Shown here: in pieces, positions 28,797 to 39,500 of the stretch
Layout of the letters: every line of letters begins with the position of its first letter
Position numbering within the stretch: position 1 is the first letter of the stretch
Assembly: GCA_023091735.1 (NCBI GenBank)
Contig: JALKBU010000408.1
Span: forward strand, 1 to 42,412
Direction: 5' to 3'
Source of the DNA: Trichomonas tenax
Taxonomy: Eukaryota > Parabasalia > Trichomonadida > Trichomonadidae
Length of the DNA stretch: 42,412 nucleotides
Position numbers and translations under genes: made by a program
Notes under the pieces: generated by a model
The model's database searches: none
Told to the model about the DNA's origin: nothing
Seen by the model: only the letters and a program-made list of their open reading frames with translations

Positions 28797-30378
28797 TGTT
28801 CCGTGTTTGATGAATTCGAAGATGAGATTGCTTCCGTTGACATCTGTCATATTGTCGCTCAGAAGTGACTGAATGTGATTGTCGAACTTTCAGTTCCTCG
28901 CGATCGTGTACTAAAGTGGTGGATCATCGTATCCATCGACAAAGTTCTGATCTGCTCCGTATTTGAGAAGCTTCGAGAGAACTCTGTGATGTGCTTTCTT
29001 GATCGCGAAGCCAATCAACGAGAGAGGCTTCTTTGCCTTTCGCAATGCGACTGATGTCGGCATTCCTGATGCGAGCAATAGTTCAAGAATCTTCGGCCGC
29101 TTCACACAATAAAATGAAATAGGTTCTCCTTTATATCTCGAATGAGAGAATGACTTTGTCGCTGTTGGATGTCTCGAAAGGAATCCAACGAATACTTCTT
29201 CATGCTTCATCAGTTCGAAGAGAAGCCTTGTGCTCAATCGCTTTGTCGAATGTGCGTTGTCTGCAGGAATGTCGCCTGAGTCATTCTGCAATGATGGATC
29301 TGCACCAACTTCAAGGAGGAATTTAACTGGTTCACTTCCGTTCTCTCCCGCTCTGCGTGAGAGAGCCAAGTGGAGAGGAGTGTCGTTTTGTGAGTCATGA
29401 TCGTTTTTGATACCATTCTTGTTCGTGATCTTCATCATTTCGATGTCGTTCAGCAAACAAGCAACCATGAAAGGTGTTCTTCCGATGCTGTCTCGCAATT
29501 TCAGAGTTTCATCATTTGCGAGTCTCCTTGCTTCAGAGAGATCTCCGTTGTTTACGGCAATGAAGATCGGTTCATCTGAGAAACCAATTTCGACATCTCT
29601 GTCCATTGTCGGAATCGCTGTCTGGCTGATGTTGTCATCTGCTTCGCTCATGTTTGACTTGTTTGTATTGAACTGAGGAATGTCTAAAACAACTTTGTTT
29701 TGTTGTTTATCTTTAAACTTTCTCGTCCGCTGCTGTTTCTTGTCTGGAGTTCCTTCGCCTGACTTGAAGAGACCTGTTATCTTGCCAAGAATAGAGTTGT
29801 CAATGTTGTTGTCTGAAGATGAGAAACTTGATGTCTTCTCATACTTCTGCTGATGTGACAAAATTCTGACTTTCAGCTCTGGTCTGTGCTTTCTTGGCAT
29901 GATGAGGCCGTCTTCAAGCTTAACGATCTCTTCGTGTGGTTGACCATCATCGAACAACGACAAGTTTAGATCTCCGAAGCAGACTAAGATGTCCTTTCCT
30001 ACAATGATTCGCGCATAAACTTTGAATGATACTTTCGGAGCGAATTCTTCGTAATGAATTTCGAATGATTCGTTCCATGATGGAGAATTGTTTCCTTTGA
30101 TTGGATTTCGTTCCAAACACTTTATCTGTTCCTTCGACTAACATCTTTCACAAAAGTCCTAACTTCGGATCATCAACAGGAAGCGATGAAACTGCAATGA
30201 TTTCAGCATTCATTGGTTTAGATTTCTTCTTATTTGATTTCTCCTGAACTTGTGGCTTAGGTTCTGATTTTGTTTATGATTTGACTTCACATTTAACTTC
30301 TGGAGTTGGAAATTTGATTTCGACTGGATCTTCATCTGACAAAATGCGGATCTTCAGATTATATTGATCCGTAATCAT
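28482..30378 (-). pseudogene. Decayed C2-domain plus ankyrin-repeat protein
   Basis: From an ATG at 30378 (MITDQYNLKIRIL) the minus strand encodes a Lys-rich linker and a C2-type domain. The C2 part has IIAVSSLPVDDPKLG, then NNSPSWNESFEI, then FGDLNLSLFDDG. A second linker (SSSDNNIDNS) leads to ankyrin repeats (DSIGRTPFMVACLLN, then NDTPLHLALS, then LLKYGADQNFVDGYDDPPL). The last repeat includes IKHGANLDVQSKDGLSPLS, and the frame ends at a TAA at 28482. Lesions: a TAA near 30280, a TGA near 30150, a frameshift near 30110, a TAG near 28914, and TGA and TAG codons in the last 300 bases. C2 domains bind membranes or phospholipids, so the parent was probably a membrane-associated scaffold. Its GC content is clearly higher than in neighbouring genes. 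Confidence 0.85.
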
Positions 30379-31607
30379 GCAGCTGATACGCAAAATCCAA
30401 TGCGTAAAAATATACCCGACGCATTTGACACATGCAATTGCCTATTCAAATTTTTTTTGTAAAATTTTAAAAATATGTTTTTAAGACGCAGAGCTTATAT
30501 TTTGAAGTTTTTAATTGACAGAATGCAAGTATTATTGATTTACAACAATGCTGTCACTCATAAAGGTGTTTTTTAAAAATACGTATCTGCATGTGTCTTC
30601 GTAATAGTGTACTAAAGGAAAAGTTTTATATCCAAATACTCAATTTTTGTGATTTTTTTCGTTTTTCGTGAAATCTGATCCGAAAAGTCTCAAAAAGTCA
30701 AAAATGAATCAGCCATTCATCAATATAATACCCACAGATTACATATATCCACTAAAATTTGATCTCAAATTTGTTCAAAATATCAAAAAGTGACCAAAAA
30801 TAGGGGTTTTCTCCAAAAATTGCAGGGTTTTGTAAAGTTAGGACATATAAAAGTGACGTTTGGACACTTCTGACATGTAAGGGGCACATATTCAATGAAA
30901 ACAGTTGAAAAGTGGACCCACCTTTGACATGTAAGGACGCACAATTCAATTAAGTTCTATAAGGTTCTTGTAAACAATATCATTTTTTAAGCAGACAAAG
31001 ATGCTATGGAATCACATAAACACATCAATTAATTGTTCTTTGTTGACAAGTTTCACGAGTTAGTCAATACTTTGATTAATTGCTACCTGTACTTGTAAGA
31101 TTATCCTTCATTTTGCATTTTTCTCGAAAAATCACAGGAAATCATCTCCCTCCTCAAAGAAACTAGACATTTTACGATTTATCACAAATTTATTATCGAA
31201 CCAGCTTACTTTATTCGTTACAAATTCAATTCAAGATTTCGGAGATGTGATTTTCACAGCAAAATCCATCTCCCATCACCCAAAATGAGATCCTCTCAGC
31301 AAGTATGCTAAGTTTAAAGCGAATACAATATATCAATTGTCAATTATCTTATTTCTTCGTATTTTTTGAAATCTTCATAAAAATAAGCTACCGAACATCC
31401 AAAATATTGCAATTCAACAAGCTACGACAACATGTTAGGGTTATACAACAAAAAAAAAAACGAATAAATTTTATTTACAATTAAAGCGTAATAAATGACT
31501 AATTTTTACAGATGCTACGCATATTGAGTTGCTGTGTATGAATTACGTCGCTAAAATTTGTTTTTCAAATTTTAGATATTTGATGTTTTTGAGCAAGAAA
31601 ATAAAAA
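30379..31607. other. Gene-poor region with TGACATGTAA motifs
   Basis: About 1.2 kb upstream of the C2-ankyrin relic with no supportable gene. Two perfect TGACATGTAA motifs lie at 30871-30880 and 30925-30934, 54 bases apart, near an AAAAGTGACG at about 30850. Confidence 0.5.
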
Positions 31608-31776
31608 TAAAAAAGAAGGAAGGAAAGGAAAAAGGGAGGAGGAGAAATAGAAGGAGAGGGACATCCTTCAAATCTTGGCGAACTTTGATTGTTTTTGAAC
31701 TGCCTGAGGCAATGATGACGCCGCGCCAGCGCAGAAGGCGTCATTGGCATCATTATCGCCGAAGGCCCAATTTTTT
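31608..31776 (+). other. Polypurine tract, GC-rich hairpin and T-run module
   Basis: A purine tract of about 55 bases ends in GAGGGACAT. It is followed by a GC-rich island at about 31700-31770 with an inverted pair (ATGATGACGCC and GGCGTCAT) and then CGAAGGCCC and eight T. The layout parallels 14500-14605 in reverse. It stands out sharply from the AT-rich surroundings. It could be a repeat terminus or an RNA gene; not resolved. Confidence 0.45.
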
Positions 31777-31878
31777 TTAAATATTTAAAAAGTGTTTCTT
31801 AAGTCAACGATTATTTTATCGTTCATAATTTTTTTCTCTCGCTAATTTTTATTTTGTTAAAAAATAAATTTGGCTCTA

Positions 31879-31901
31879 AATATCATATAGAATATGATAT
31901 T
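31879..31901. repeat. Perfect 10-bp hairpin
   Basis: AATATCATAT and its exact reverse complement ATATGATATT are separated by three bases (AGA). It lies about 20 bases outside the fold-back pair described next. Confidence 0.7.
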
Positions 31902-31920
31902 ATCATTGCATTTAAATTGA

Positions 31921-32103
31921 AAACGTTATGCATATTCGAATTTTTTTCTCATAGAATTTTTTGTGTTTTGCGTATAATTGAGTGTATGCGAAACGGTTTA
32001 GCCATTCAAAATTGAGAAGATCAACCTTATCGCGTACATGAAAATAATACCCAACACACAAAATATTCTATGAGAAAAATGATTCAATATGCAAAGCGTA
32101 TTT
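31921..32103. repeat. Imperfect fold-back (inverted repeat) sequence
   Basis: About 45-50 bases at 31921-31972 recur in reverse complement at about 32048-32103. The shared core is TTTTCTCATAGAAT followed by TTTTGTG, with the block GCATATT at the outer side. The spacer is about 75 bases. It may be a small fold-back element or MITE remnant. Confidence 0.6.
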
Positions 32104-32397
32104 CATTCAATCATGAAGTGTTCAAAATATACCATAATAAAAAATATTAAAAATAAAAATTTTAATGATGATATTTTCTTATAATATGTATTTTACTTGA
32201 CATTTTCATGTTTACATGACAAACAATATCACTTTTTGTTGAGAGACACATTTTAGTTAGTTAAATGCAGTTCCAAATCCCTGGCGATGACAGAACATAC
32301 AAGGTCATAGCGTATGATAAGAATAGCAAGCACAATATATTATAATGTACCCAAGAGGTCGAAACAGAAGATGGAATTGTCTCTTGATCTCTTGTTA

Positions 32398-32706
32398 TCA
32401 CGAATCATGTCTTTTGTCTAAAAGGAATGCAACTGTTGCTTTAGAGCCTGTGTGACGAAGAGTTCTTAAGAATAAATTAATGTTTTCAACTTTCTTTGTT
32501 GTGCCTGCGAGAATTAAGTCTCTTGGTGTACTATTAGGTTTATAATTAGTAGTGTTAAAATGGCAATGATTGTGATTCCGTCTTTCGTTGAATGGTGTTA
32601 TTTTGAGAGAATCATTATAATAAATTAATTGATTAATACAAAATCTCAACATATATATTTGTAAATCTAAATCTGGACTCTCTGATAACATCTCATATAA
32701 ATTGCA
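32398..32706 (-). pseudogene. Fragment of a glycosyltransferase-like gene (tentative)
   Basis: The minus strand is open from about 32706 (NCNLYEMLSES) to a TGA at 32398. Protein-like blocks include FCINQLIYYNDSLKI, YKPNSTPRDLILAG and FLRTLRHTGSKATVAFLLDK. The last block resembles the first strand-helix-strand of nucleotide-sugar transferase-like proteins (a serial-Leu strand, then RxxGxxA, then a hydrophobic strand ending in D). The rest of such a domain is absent and the upstream part does not start properly, so this looks like a remnant. A diverged partial copy lies at 34040-34110. Confidence 0.4.
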
Positions 32707-33160
32707 ATTAACTGCTATAATAACAAATAAAATATAGCTTAAAAATCCTTAAAAATTAATAAAAAAGGACATCTTACAGTCTAACCTTATTTCTATTCAG
32801 AGCTTATTCCTCTCAAACTTTTTCATTTGGCAAACTTCAGTTATTCTGCATCAACTATTATATTTTCCTCAACAAGTGTCCCAATTTGTCGGTTTAGTTT
32901 CATTTCAATCATCAATAGAAGTTTATTCATTTAACAAAATACGCTTGGCAATATGTTAAAGAAGTATTGAATTTCTTTTGAAATAGATGATCTAAGACAA
33001 GAACGAGAAAATAGAATATATCTAGAAATTGAAGTAATCAACAAAAAAAGCCAGCGATTGACTATATTTTCCAATTAAGAGATCTGTGTTATAGTTTGAA
33101 CATAATTCTGAAATACTTGAAAGCAAAATATATACAACAATGATACTCTAAAATAAATAG

Positions 33161-33952
33161 AGGATTCCGCGGATGCCCTATCCGTAAGGTGTTTTGCTAC
33201 TTTTCTGTTTTTTTTTTTTTTTTTTTTTTGTTATTTTCCCGCTATTTTATTAGTTTTTTGTTCTTTTGATAATGTTCCGTACTTCCAAAAGTGACACTTT
33301 GTTTAAGGTTCCCAGTATTCCATTCTTTTGCTAATTATCTGTTCTTTTGTTACTTATCCGTTCTCTCATTTTTTTTTTTTTAAAAAAAAACAGTGAACAC
33401 AAGAATATAGAAATGTGATAAGATTATTGGTTTTAGGCATTTAAAAAATACAATATTCTGAGTTTGTTAATCTCATTTGTTTACCATTTTGATTAATTAA
33501 TCTAATAAATAAGGAATGCAGCTGTTTGTAGTGACTTATTTTTGTTTCATAGCTGACTTAGATGTGATTATATTGTCATCAATATAATAAAGTGAAATAA
33601 TTTTGCAATAAAAAATGCCAGTTATATATGAATAATGCATAGCATTCTTTTATGTGATTATTCGATTTTTTTTTACTTTTTTGTAAGGAAATATTGTTGA
33701 GTAAAAATACATTGATATGTGAATTAGCAAAAGATGTATACATTATTAGATACGTCGTTGTATTGAAATAATGATTTTATTCTAAATGAGAAATGAAATG
33801 AGATTGATGCAATATCGCAATGATGAGGTAAATATATTACTTTTCCGTTCGTTTATTAGTTTTCCTTAAAATTGTTACTTTTCCTGGAAATACTCACAAA
33901 AGAACAGAAAAGTAGCAAAATACCTTACTGACAGAGCATCAGCGGAATCCTC
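33161..33952. mobile_element. MITE-like element with terminal inverted repeats and TA target duplication
   Basis: The left end GAGGATTCCGC at 33161 recurs in reverse complement at 33952. The inverted repeats run about 50 bases with roughly six mismatches and share GTAAGG and TTTTGCTACTTTTCTGTT. TA lies directly outside both ends (33159-33160 and 33953-33954), as left by Tc1/mariner-type transposases. The 792-bp interior has no transposase frame, a T tract of 21 at 33209-33229 and a T13-A9 palindrome near 33369-33390. A non-autonomous element moved by an element elsewhere fits best. The transposase family is inferred only from the TA. Confidence 0.8.
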
Positions 33953-34039
33953 TAATATAATATCTTCGAATAAATATATATCAAAATGAAGACATGAATT
34001 CGGGTTTTAATTGAATTGTATGATTCCATTAGCTTACTA

Positions 34040-34110
34040 TTTCGAATGATTCTTTATAATAATTTAATTAATTAATACAAAATTTCCACATCTATATTTG
34101 TAAATTGAAT
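34040..34110 (-). repeat. Diverged partial copy of the glycosyltransferase-like fragment
   Basis: The stretch with TTAATTAATTAATACAAAAT and TATATTTGTAAAT aligns with 32608-32665 at about 85% by eye, including the block around GAATGATT/GAATCATT. It lies on the other side of the MITE-like element. Confidence 0.45.
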
Positions 34111-34698
34111 TTTATTTACCAATATGTGTAATTGATAGTTATGAATAAAATTAGTAGAATACAAGAATATCTTTGATTCAGCAGTGCTTTAACCTTATGT
34201 TAATTTATGAATATCTTCATCAATCTACTAAATCATTTTAAAAACATCAATCAATGATTGCAGATATTGAAAGAATATATGTTATTTAGGTTTCTAAATA
34301 GGAATTTAGTTACATATATATATTGGAAAAATGATTATCCATCATTTCTTATAAATATTTTAGGTGATAAAACTTTTGAGATTTAAATTGAGTTACCTTG
34401 GTTATAAATGACAGGTGATTGTATCATCCATTAAGTCAATAAAACATTTTTCCGTCACTTAATCTAAAGTAGACCCAAAATTAGTACTGCAACTTGTTGG
34501 ACTTTTGACACAAAACTGAAAACTTTTGAGGAGAATGTTATAAACTTCACTTCTAATTATGAGACCAACTTGTTAACAAAAAATGTCAAGAAAGCAATGA
34601 AATTGTTCCTTTTAGACTAAATCAAGCAAATCAAATAAAAAATCTTCAGACACAACTTTTGTAAAAAGCGACAATAAATATTTATTTTCTCTGAATTT
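34111..34698. other. AT-rich intergenic region
   Basis: About 590 bases upstream of the SGT-like gene with no feature I can support and no clear Inr. Confidence 0.5.
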
Positions 34699-35223
34699 AT
34701 GGAAACCATTTCTATGAGTGCTGAACAGTTCACTAGGTTTACAGTGCTAAACTACATCTCATCAGCTGCAAAGAAGATGAAAGAAGAAAAGCTTATGCTA
34801 GTTGTGAGGATCCTTGAAGATGTTTGGGGTTTGCAACGTGTTCGAAATATTCCAACAAAACCGCTCGAAGAACTTGTAGCAAAAGTTGAATTTAACTCAG
34901 AAGAGGCAATTATACTTCTTGCTGATGCTCAGGATTTTTTTGACAATGAAAATTATGAGGAAGCATTTAATAAAATCATTCAAGCTTCAAGTGCTGATCC
35001 TACACAAATTGAATGTTATATGCCTCGTTCCAGAATTTCGATGAAAATCAAGCAATGGGAGCAAGTAGTCTCTGATCTTGAGCTTGTCCTGGAGCATAAT
35101 CCACATTGTAGAGAACCATACGTGTTTCTCAGAAACGCTTATGTCTATTGCCATGATATGGAAAGCGCGCAAATGGTTGAGAAGAGGGCTCAAAAGATTT
35201 TCCCAATGAATCTGAAGGACTAA
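34699..35223 (+). CDS. SGT-like TPR protein (short)
   Basis: A 174-residue frame from the ATG at 34699. Residues about 8-45 (FTVLNYISSAAKKMK, then LMLVVRILEDVWGLQ) resemble the N-terminal dimerisation helix pair of SGTA/Sgt2. Residues about 73-172 form roughly three TPR units (LLADAQDFFDNENYEEAFNK, then KQWEQVVSDLELVLEHNP, then DMESAQMVEKRAQKIFP). SGT proteins are cytosolic co-chaperones that bind Hsp70/Hsp90 tails and help hand over tail-anchored proteins. At 174 residues it is about half the usual length and lacks the Gln/Met-rich C-terminal client-binding part, so it is a shortened paralog or a divergent TPR protein. A canonical TPR clamp is not obvious. The frame is intact. Confidence 0.6.
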   Translation: METISMSAEQFTRFTVLNYISSAAKKMKEEKLMLVVRILEDVWGLQRVRNIPTKPLEELVAKVEFNSEEAIILLADAQDFFDNENYEEAFNKIIQASSADPTQIECYMPRSRISMKIKQWEQVVSDLELVLEHNPHCREPYVFLRNAYVYCHDMESAQMVEKRAQKIFPMNLKD

Positions 35224-35944
35224 TGCAAACAGGTTTCTCAAGGATCGAAGACAAAATCCAATCATATTTGAAATTCTAACAATAAAGAAATAATTTTGAA
35301 AGGATGCATATTGTTGCCCAAATTAATCAAGTCATATGAATGAATCAATGGATAATCCGGAATATCGATGATTTGAACACACTTGATGAAAATGATGCTC
35401 CACAGTAAAGAATTAAACAATGGACTTAATTCCAAATGAGTCTGCTATTCCGAATAGCCAGTGGACTATTCGGAATAAGGAAAAAATGGAATTACTGAAT
35501 ACTGAAAGCCGTCCTTCATTCCGGAATTCAGTTTACAAAGTGGCATAAACCGAAATTCAAACCCACTACACCCCTCTCTATTCTAGAATTCACACTTGGT
35601 CGAAGGAATGGTGAGACCCTTCCGTTCGATGATGGAATATCGAATTAGAATACCGAATATTTGTGTTCACAATAATTTGTTTGTCTCTCGAGAGTTTGTA
35701 TGTTCAACAAACTTTTTATGAGGAGAAGTTACGAGAGTTTCCTTTTCTCAATCCAAAGGTTTGTTTTTCTAATTATTTTAAATGGCAAACTTCAATAAAA
35801 AGTTTTTTTGCTTCTTAAAATCTTCGTTTCTTATTTTAAGCTTCATCATTTCAATTTTTTTCTAAGTATCATTCTCACACATAGAAGTTTTGGGTTATCG
35901 TTTGGACATAAAAGTTTTTCAAGGACGATGTTTGGTGACATAAT
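35224..35944. other. Intergenic region with a cluster of ATTCCGGAAT-type palindromes
   Basis: No gene seen. Palindromic variants of ATTCCGGAAT occur at about 35356 and 35518, and as the arms of a perfect hairpin at 35447-35476. Confidence 0.5.
35447..35476. repeat. Perfect 11-bp hairpin ATTCCGAATAG / CTATTCGGAAT
   Basis: The two arms are exact reverse complements, separated by eight bases (CCAGTGGA). They are relatively GC-rich for this region. Confidence 0.85.
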
Positions 35945-36395
35945 TTAAGAGATTTGGATTATAATTTGGACAGAATTGTAAGATGTTTGAAAGCAACCCA
36001 TCTGAAAAATGTGTATGATGAACAACTTGAGCAGTAAAGTTTTCGTTTCGAGTGCTCGTAATTGTTTCAAATTGTCGATTTTGATTGATTGACCAAAGAT
36101 GACGAACAGGTTCCGTAAAACGATCATAAAAAACATTGATTCTGTGCTGCTTGTATATCCCATAAGCATGCTAAACATTAAAAACTCATTGGTCAGCCCA
36201 ATGCCGATCCCAATAAAAATATGAGAAGTATTCATATAAAGCTTTGATCAAATCATAAATATATCTAAACGAGATTCCTGCACAAATGTGATATGCCATC
36301 TCATTTCCAGTTTTGTTCAGCTTCAAATCTTTTGATATCCAACAATATTGCTCAAAACTTTCAGCTTTAAATCCCTTATAAATTTCTGACATCAT
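35945..36395 (-). pseudogene. Possible frameshifted membrane-protein gene, family unknown
   Basis: Two overlapping minus-strand frames follow each other. The first, from an ATG at 36395, reads soluble-like (MMSEIYKGFKAESFEQYCW) and stops at 36186. The second continues to 35945 with hydrophobic stretches (HIFIGIGIGLTNEFLMF, then MFFMIVLRNLFVIFG). The overlap of about 50 bases suggests one gene split by a frameshift. I recognise no domain, and chance open frames are possible. It ends 135 bases from the stop of the coiled-coil gene. Confidence 0.3.
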
Positions 36396-36529
36396 GCATT
36401 GATTGGTATCTTGATTTTATATATTTTAAGCATTGATTGTTATGGTGTTTTTGGATGTAAATATGTTTATATTTGAATCGAGATAAATATGAAGAACAAT
36501 ATGTTTAAACAAAATAATAAAAATTGAAA

Positions 36530-39500
36530 TTATATCAATGTCTGAGCGACAGCATCTGTTGTTGATTGTGATTCGAGGGCGCGGACTAAGCGGCGAATTG
36601 TGCTATCACTTTCTGAAAGGCGCTTCAACTCATCGCTTGCCTGCTTGAGGAGAATTCTGTACTGGCGATCATCGAATGCCTGAGAAGCAGAGAAGAACTG
36701 TGGGAATGATTCCGCAGCGTATGACATCAGCTTCATCTTCTCCTCACTGAACTCACACTTCAAGCGGTCAACGCGCTCGTTGACAGAGGCCTCAGCCTGA
36801 GCAATCTTCGTGCGTGCGGTGACATCGAGAAGCTTCTTCTCACGGTTGATGACTTCCTCTGTCTGGCGGAGCTCCTTCTCAAGGCGTCTGATATCGTTCT
36901 GGAGCTGCGTGAGCTTCTGCTTGTCACTCTTGTTCCTGTCTTCAAGCTCTGAGTTCTCCTTGCAGAGTTTGTTGATGTTCTCCTGACTTCTCTCGAGTTG
37001 CTTCTGCATCTCATCGATGGACTTCTTGTTGATGCTCATCAAGTCATCGCGCTGCTTCTTGAGTGACTCTTCGTGTGATTGAGCAGAATCAATAAGTTTG
37101 CGCTTTGTGAGTTCGAGTTCGTTCTGGAGCTTCTTAATTTCACTGTCGGCAGCTTCGCGAAGCTTAGTTGCAGTGTCAAGCTGAATCTTCATAGCTTTCG
37201 TGTCTGTCTCTGCTTCGTTAACCTTCTTTTGCATCTCGCGGACTTTGTCGCCGCACTTCTCTTCGACTTTCATGTCTGTGTCAGTGATGACAAAGTCGTA
37301 ATCCTCTTGTAGCTTCTCGTTCTTCTCCTTTGTGACTTCGAGCTCATTAGAAACGGCCTCAAGCTGTGATTCAGCGTTGTGGAGTTTCTCCTTGAGCGTA
37401 GCAACAGTTCTCTCAAGTAAATTGATCTTCTTTGTGTTGTCATCAGAAAATATGTTAACCTCTTTGACGGCATTCTCTGACTGCCTCTTCAACTCATTTG
37501 CTTCCATCAACGCTTTAGTCATTACCTTCTTCATGTTGCGCTTCTCCTGCATGTTCTTGGCTGCGATAGCCTTGAACTGCTCATTCTGTGCGAATAATTC
37601 TGCGATTTGCTTGCTGATGCTTTCTAATGGTGAAGATATTGGCAAATCAAGCTGCTTCTTGATTGCTGCGATGTTCTCTGCAACTCTGAGTCCTTCGCGT
37701 CTCATGTTGTCATTGTCATCGACAAGTTTGTGAAGGTTGGAAATGAAACTTTCTTTCATGTTTCCGACAACGAAATCTTCGACAGTTGTGGGAGTTCCGT
37801 TGACGAGCAGTGTTGTGTCTATGACGAATGAGTTCGCGAAATCACGAAGATTGTTGAACATTGCGTCTGCTGAACGCTGCTTTTCGATTTGCGCCATTTC
37901 TTTCGCTTTGTAATATTTCGCCGTTTCTTTGAATGCGTTTTGAAGCTTTGACTGGTTCTGGAGTTCCTTCTGTCTGCCAATCTTCTCGATCTGTGTCTGA
38001 ACAGCAGCATCGAGGTCTGGGAATGACCAAACAAGTTCTTCTTCTGGTATCTTTTGTGATGATTTGCTTAATTTCTCTTCAGCTTCCTGCAAATCTAATT
38101 TAGCATCCATAGCACGCTTCTCTGCTGTCTTGAGTTGGTCTTGGAGTGAGCTTATTGTCACTCTGTTCTTGAGATTTTCATCTTCAAGGTCAATAACTTG
38201 TTTGTTTAAGTCTGCGATACGTGATTCAGCATCCTTGAGTTTAGATGATGTTGCGGCAAACTGACGTTTCGACACGGTTTGCTTGAATGGCGATTTAGAA
38301 TCTGATTTTTCTTTCTTTTCTGGAACTTGTGTTTGTGGTGCCTGCTGCTTGACATTGAGTGAGGAGCGAATGGATTCTGTCTCCTTTTTGGCCTCTTCAG
38401 AGATAATTCTATAATTATCAACTTCAAGCTTCAATTTTTCGATTTCGGATGTGAGTTTGTTGTTCTCCGCCATCAGCTGAGAAACTCGGTCAACAGCTTC
38501 ATCTTTGGCTTCCGAAACTTTTGCTAAAACCTGAGATTTTTCAAGAAGTTGCTGTTTAACGCCCTGAAGCTCAACAGCGAGCGTCACAGTCTTCCTTGAA
38601 TCGTTTTTACTGTCCTTTACATTCTCATCAGCGAGCTGAATCCTTTGTGAAGTGAGATTCAAAATGTTCATTCTCGATTCTTGTTTAAACTTCGAGAAAT
38701 CGCTCTTTTCCTGTGTGAGCCTCGACTCAAGGTTCGAAATCTTCTTCTGTAGGTTTAAAATCAAAAGCGAATTCTCTTCTCTAACTTGTGTGAGTTCGGC
38801 CAATTGGTCATTCGCTTGTCTTTGGAGCTTTTCGTTGAGATTGTTGATTTCCTGGTCCTTATCGTCGAGTTCGTTGCTAAGCAATGCCAGCTGCTTTATG
38901 GCTTGTTTGGCCTTAGATTTGTATTTTTTGCATGATTCGACCAATATTTGTATATTCTCGTCATTTTGGGGTTCTACCACTTGAGGTTCTTGAACTTTGT
39001 TGTTGGATGTTTGCAGGAGCTTTGTTAGGTTGTCAATTGAAATAACTTCTTCACCAAAATGCCATTGAGCGGCCTGAAGGAGTTTATCGACTTTCGAATT
39101 AAATATCTTTTTGTTGATGATATCATTATTCTGCTGATTGCGGACGTTTTGGAGTTCGATATTCAAACATTCTATTTTCTTCTTATATTCGTCAGCAAAC
39201 TTTTCGAATTCGTTGTTCAACGAATCTGCTTCCTCATTTCTTGATTTTTCGTGATATTTCTTTTGGTTTTCGAGCTGTTCTTGTAATTCTTTGTTCTGCT
39301 TCATGTTATAGTCAAGACGACCCTGCAGCTCCTCGTTTTTCATCATAAGGGCCTTGATTGTCGCCTTGTTTTCCGTATTTTCTGAAGTAACTGACTCCAC
39401 AGAATTGCAAATCTCGAGCATCCTTTCGATCTGTGACTCCAGGGCCGTGTTTTTCTTCGTGAGAAGTTCGTTCTCTTCCTTCAGCTGCGAAAGTTGTTCG

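Noticed and set aside
30752..30949. Minus-strand 65-codon open frame
   Set aside because: It spans the TGACATGTAA motif pair, has no initiator and reads like non-coding AT-rich sequence.
31529..31780. Arg-rich 83-codon frame over the polypurine module
   Set aside because: The composition follows from the purine tract and GC-rich hairpin; better described as a non-coding module.
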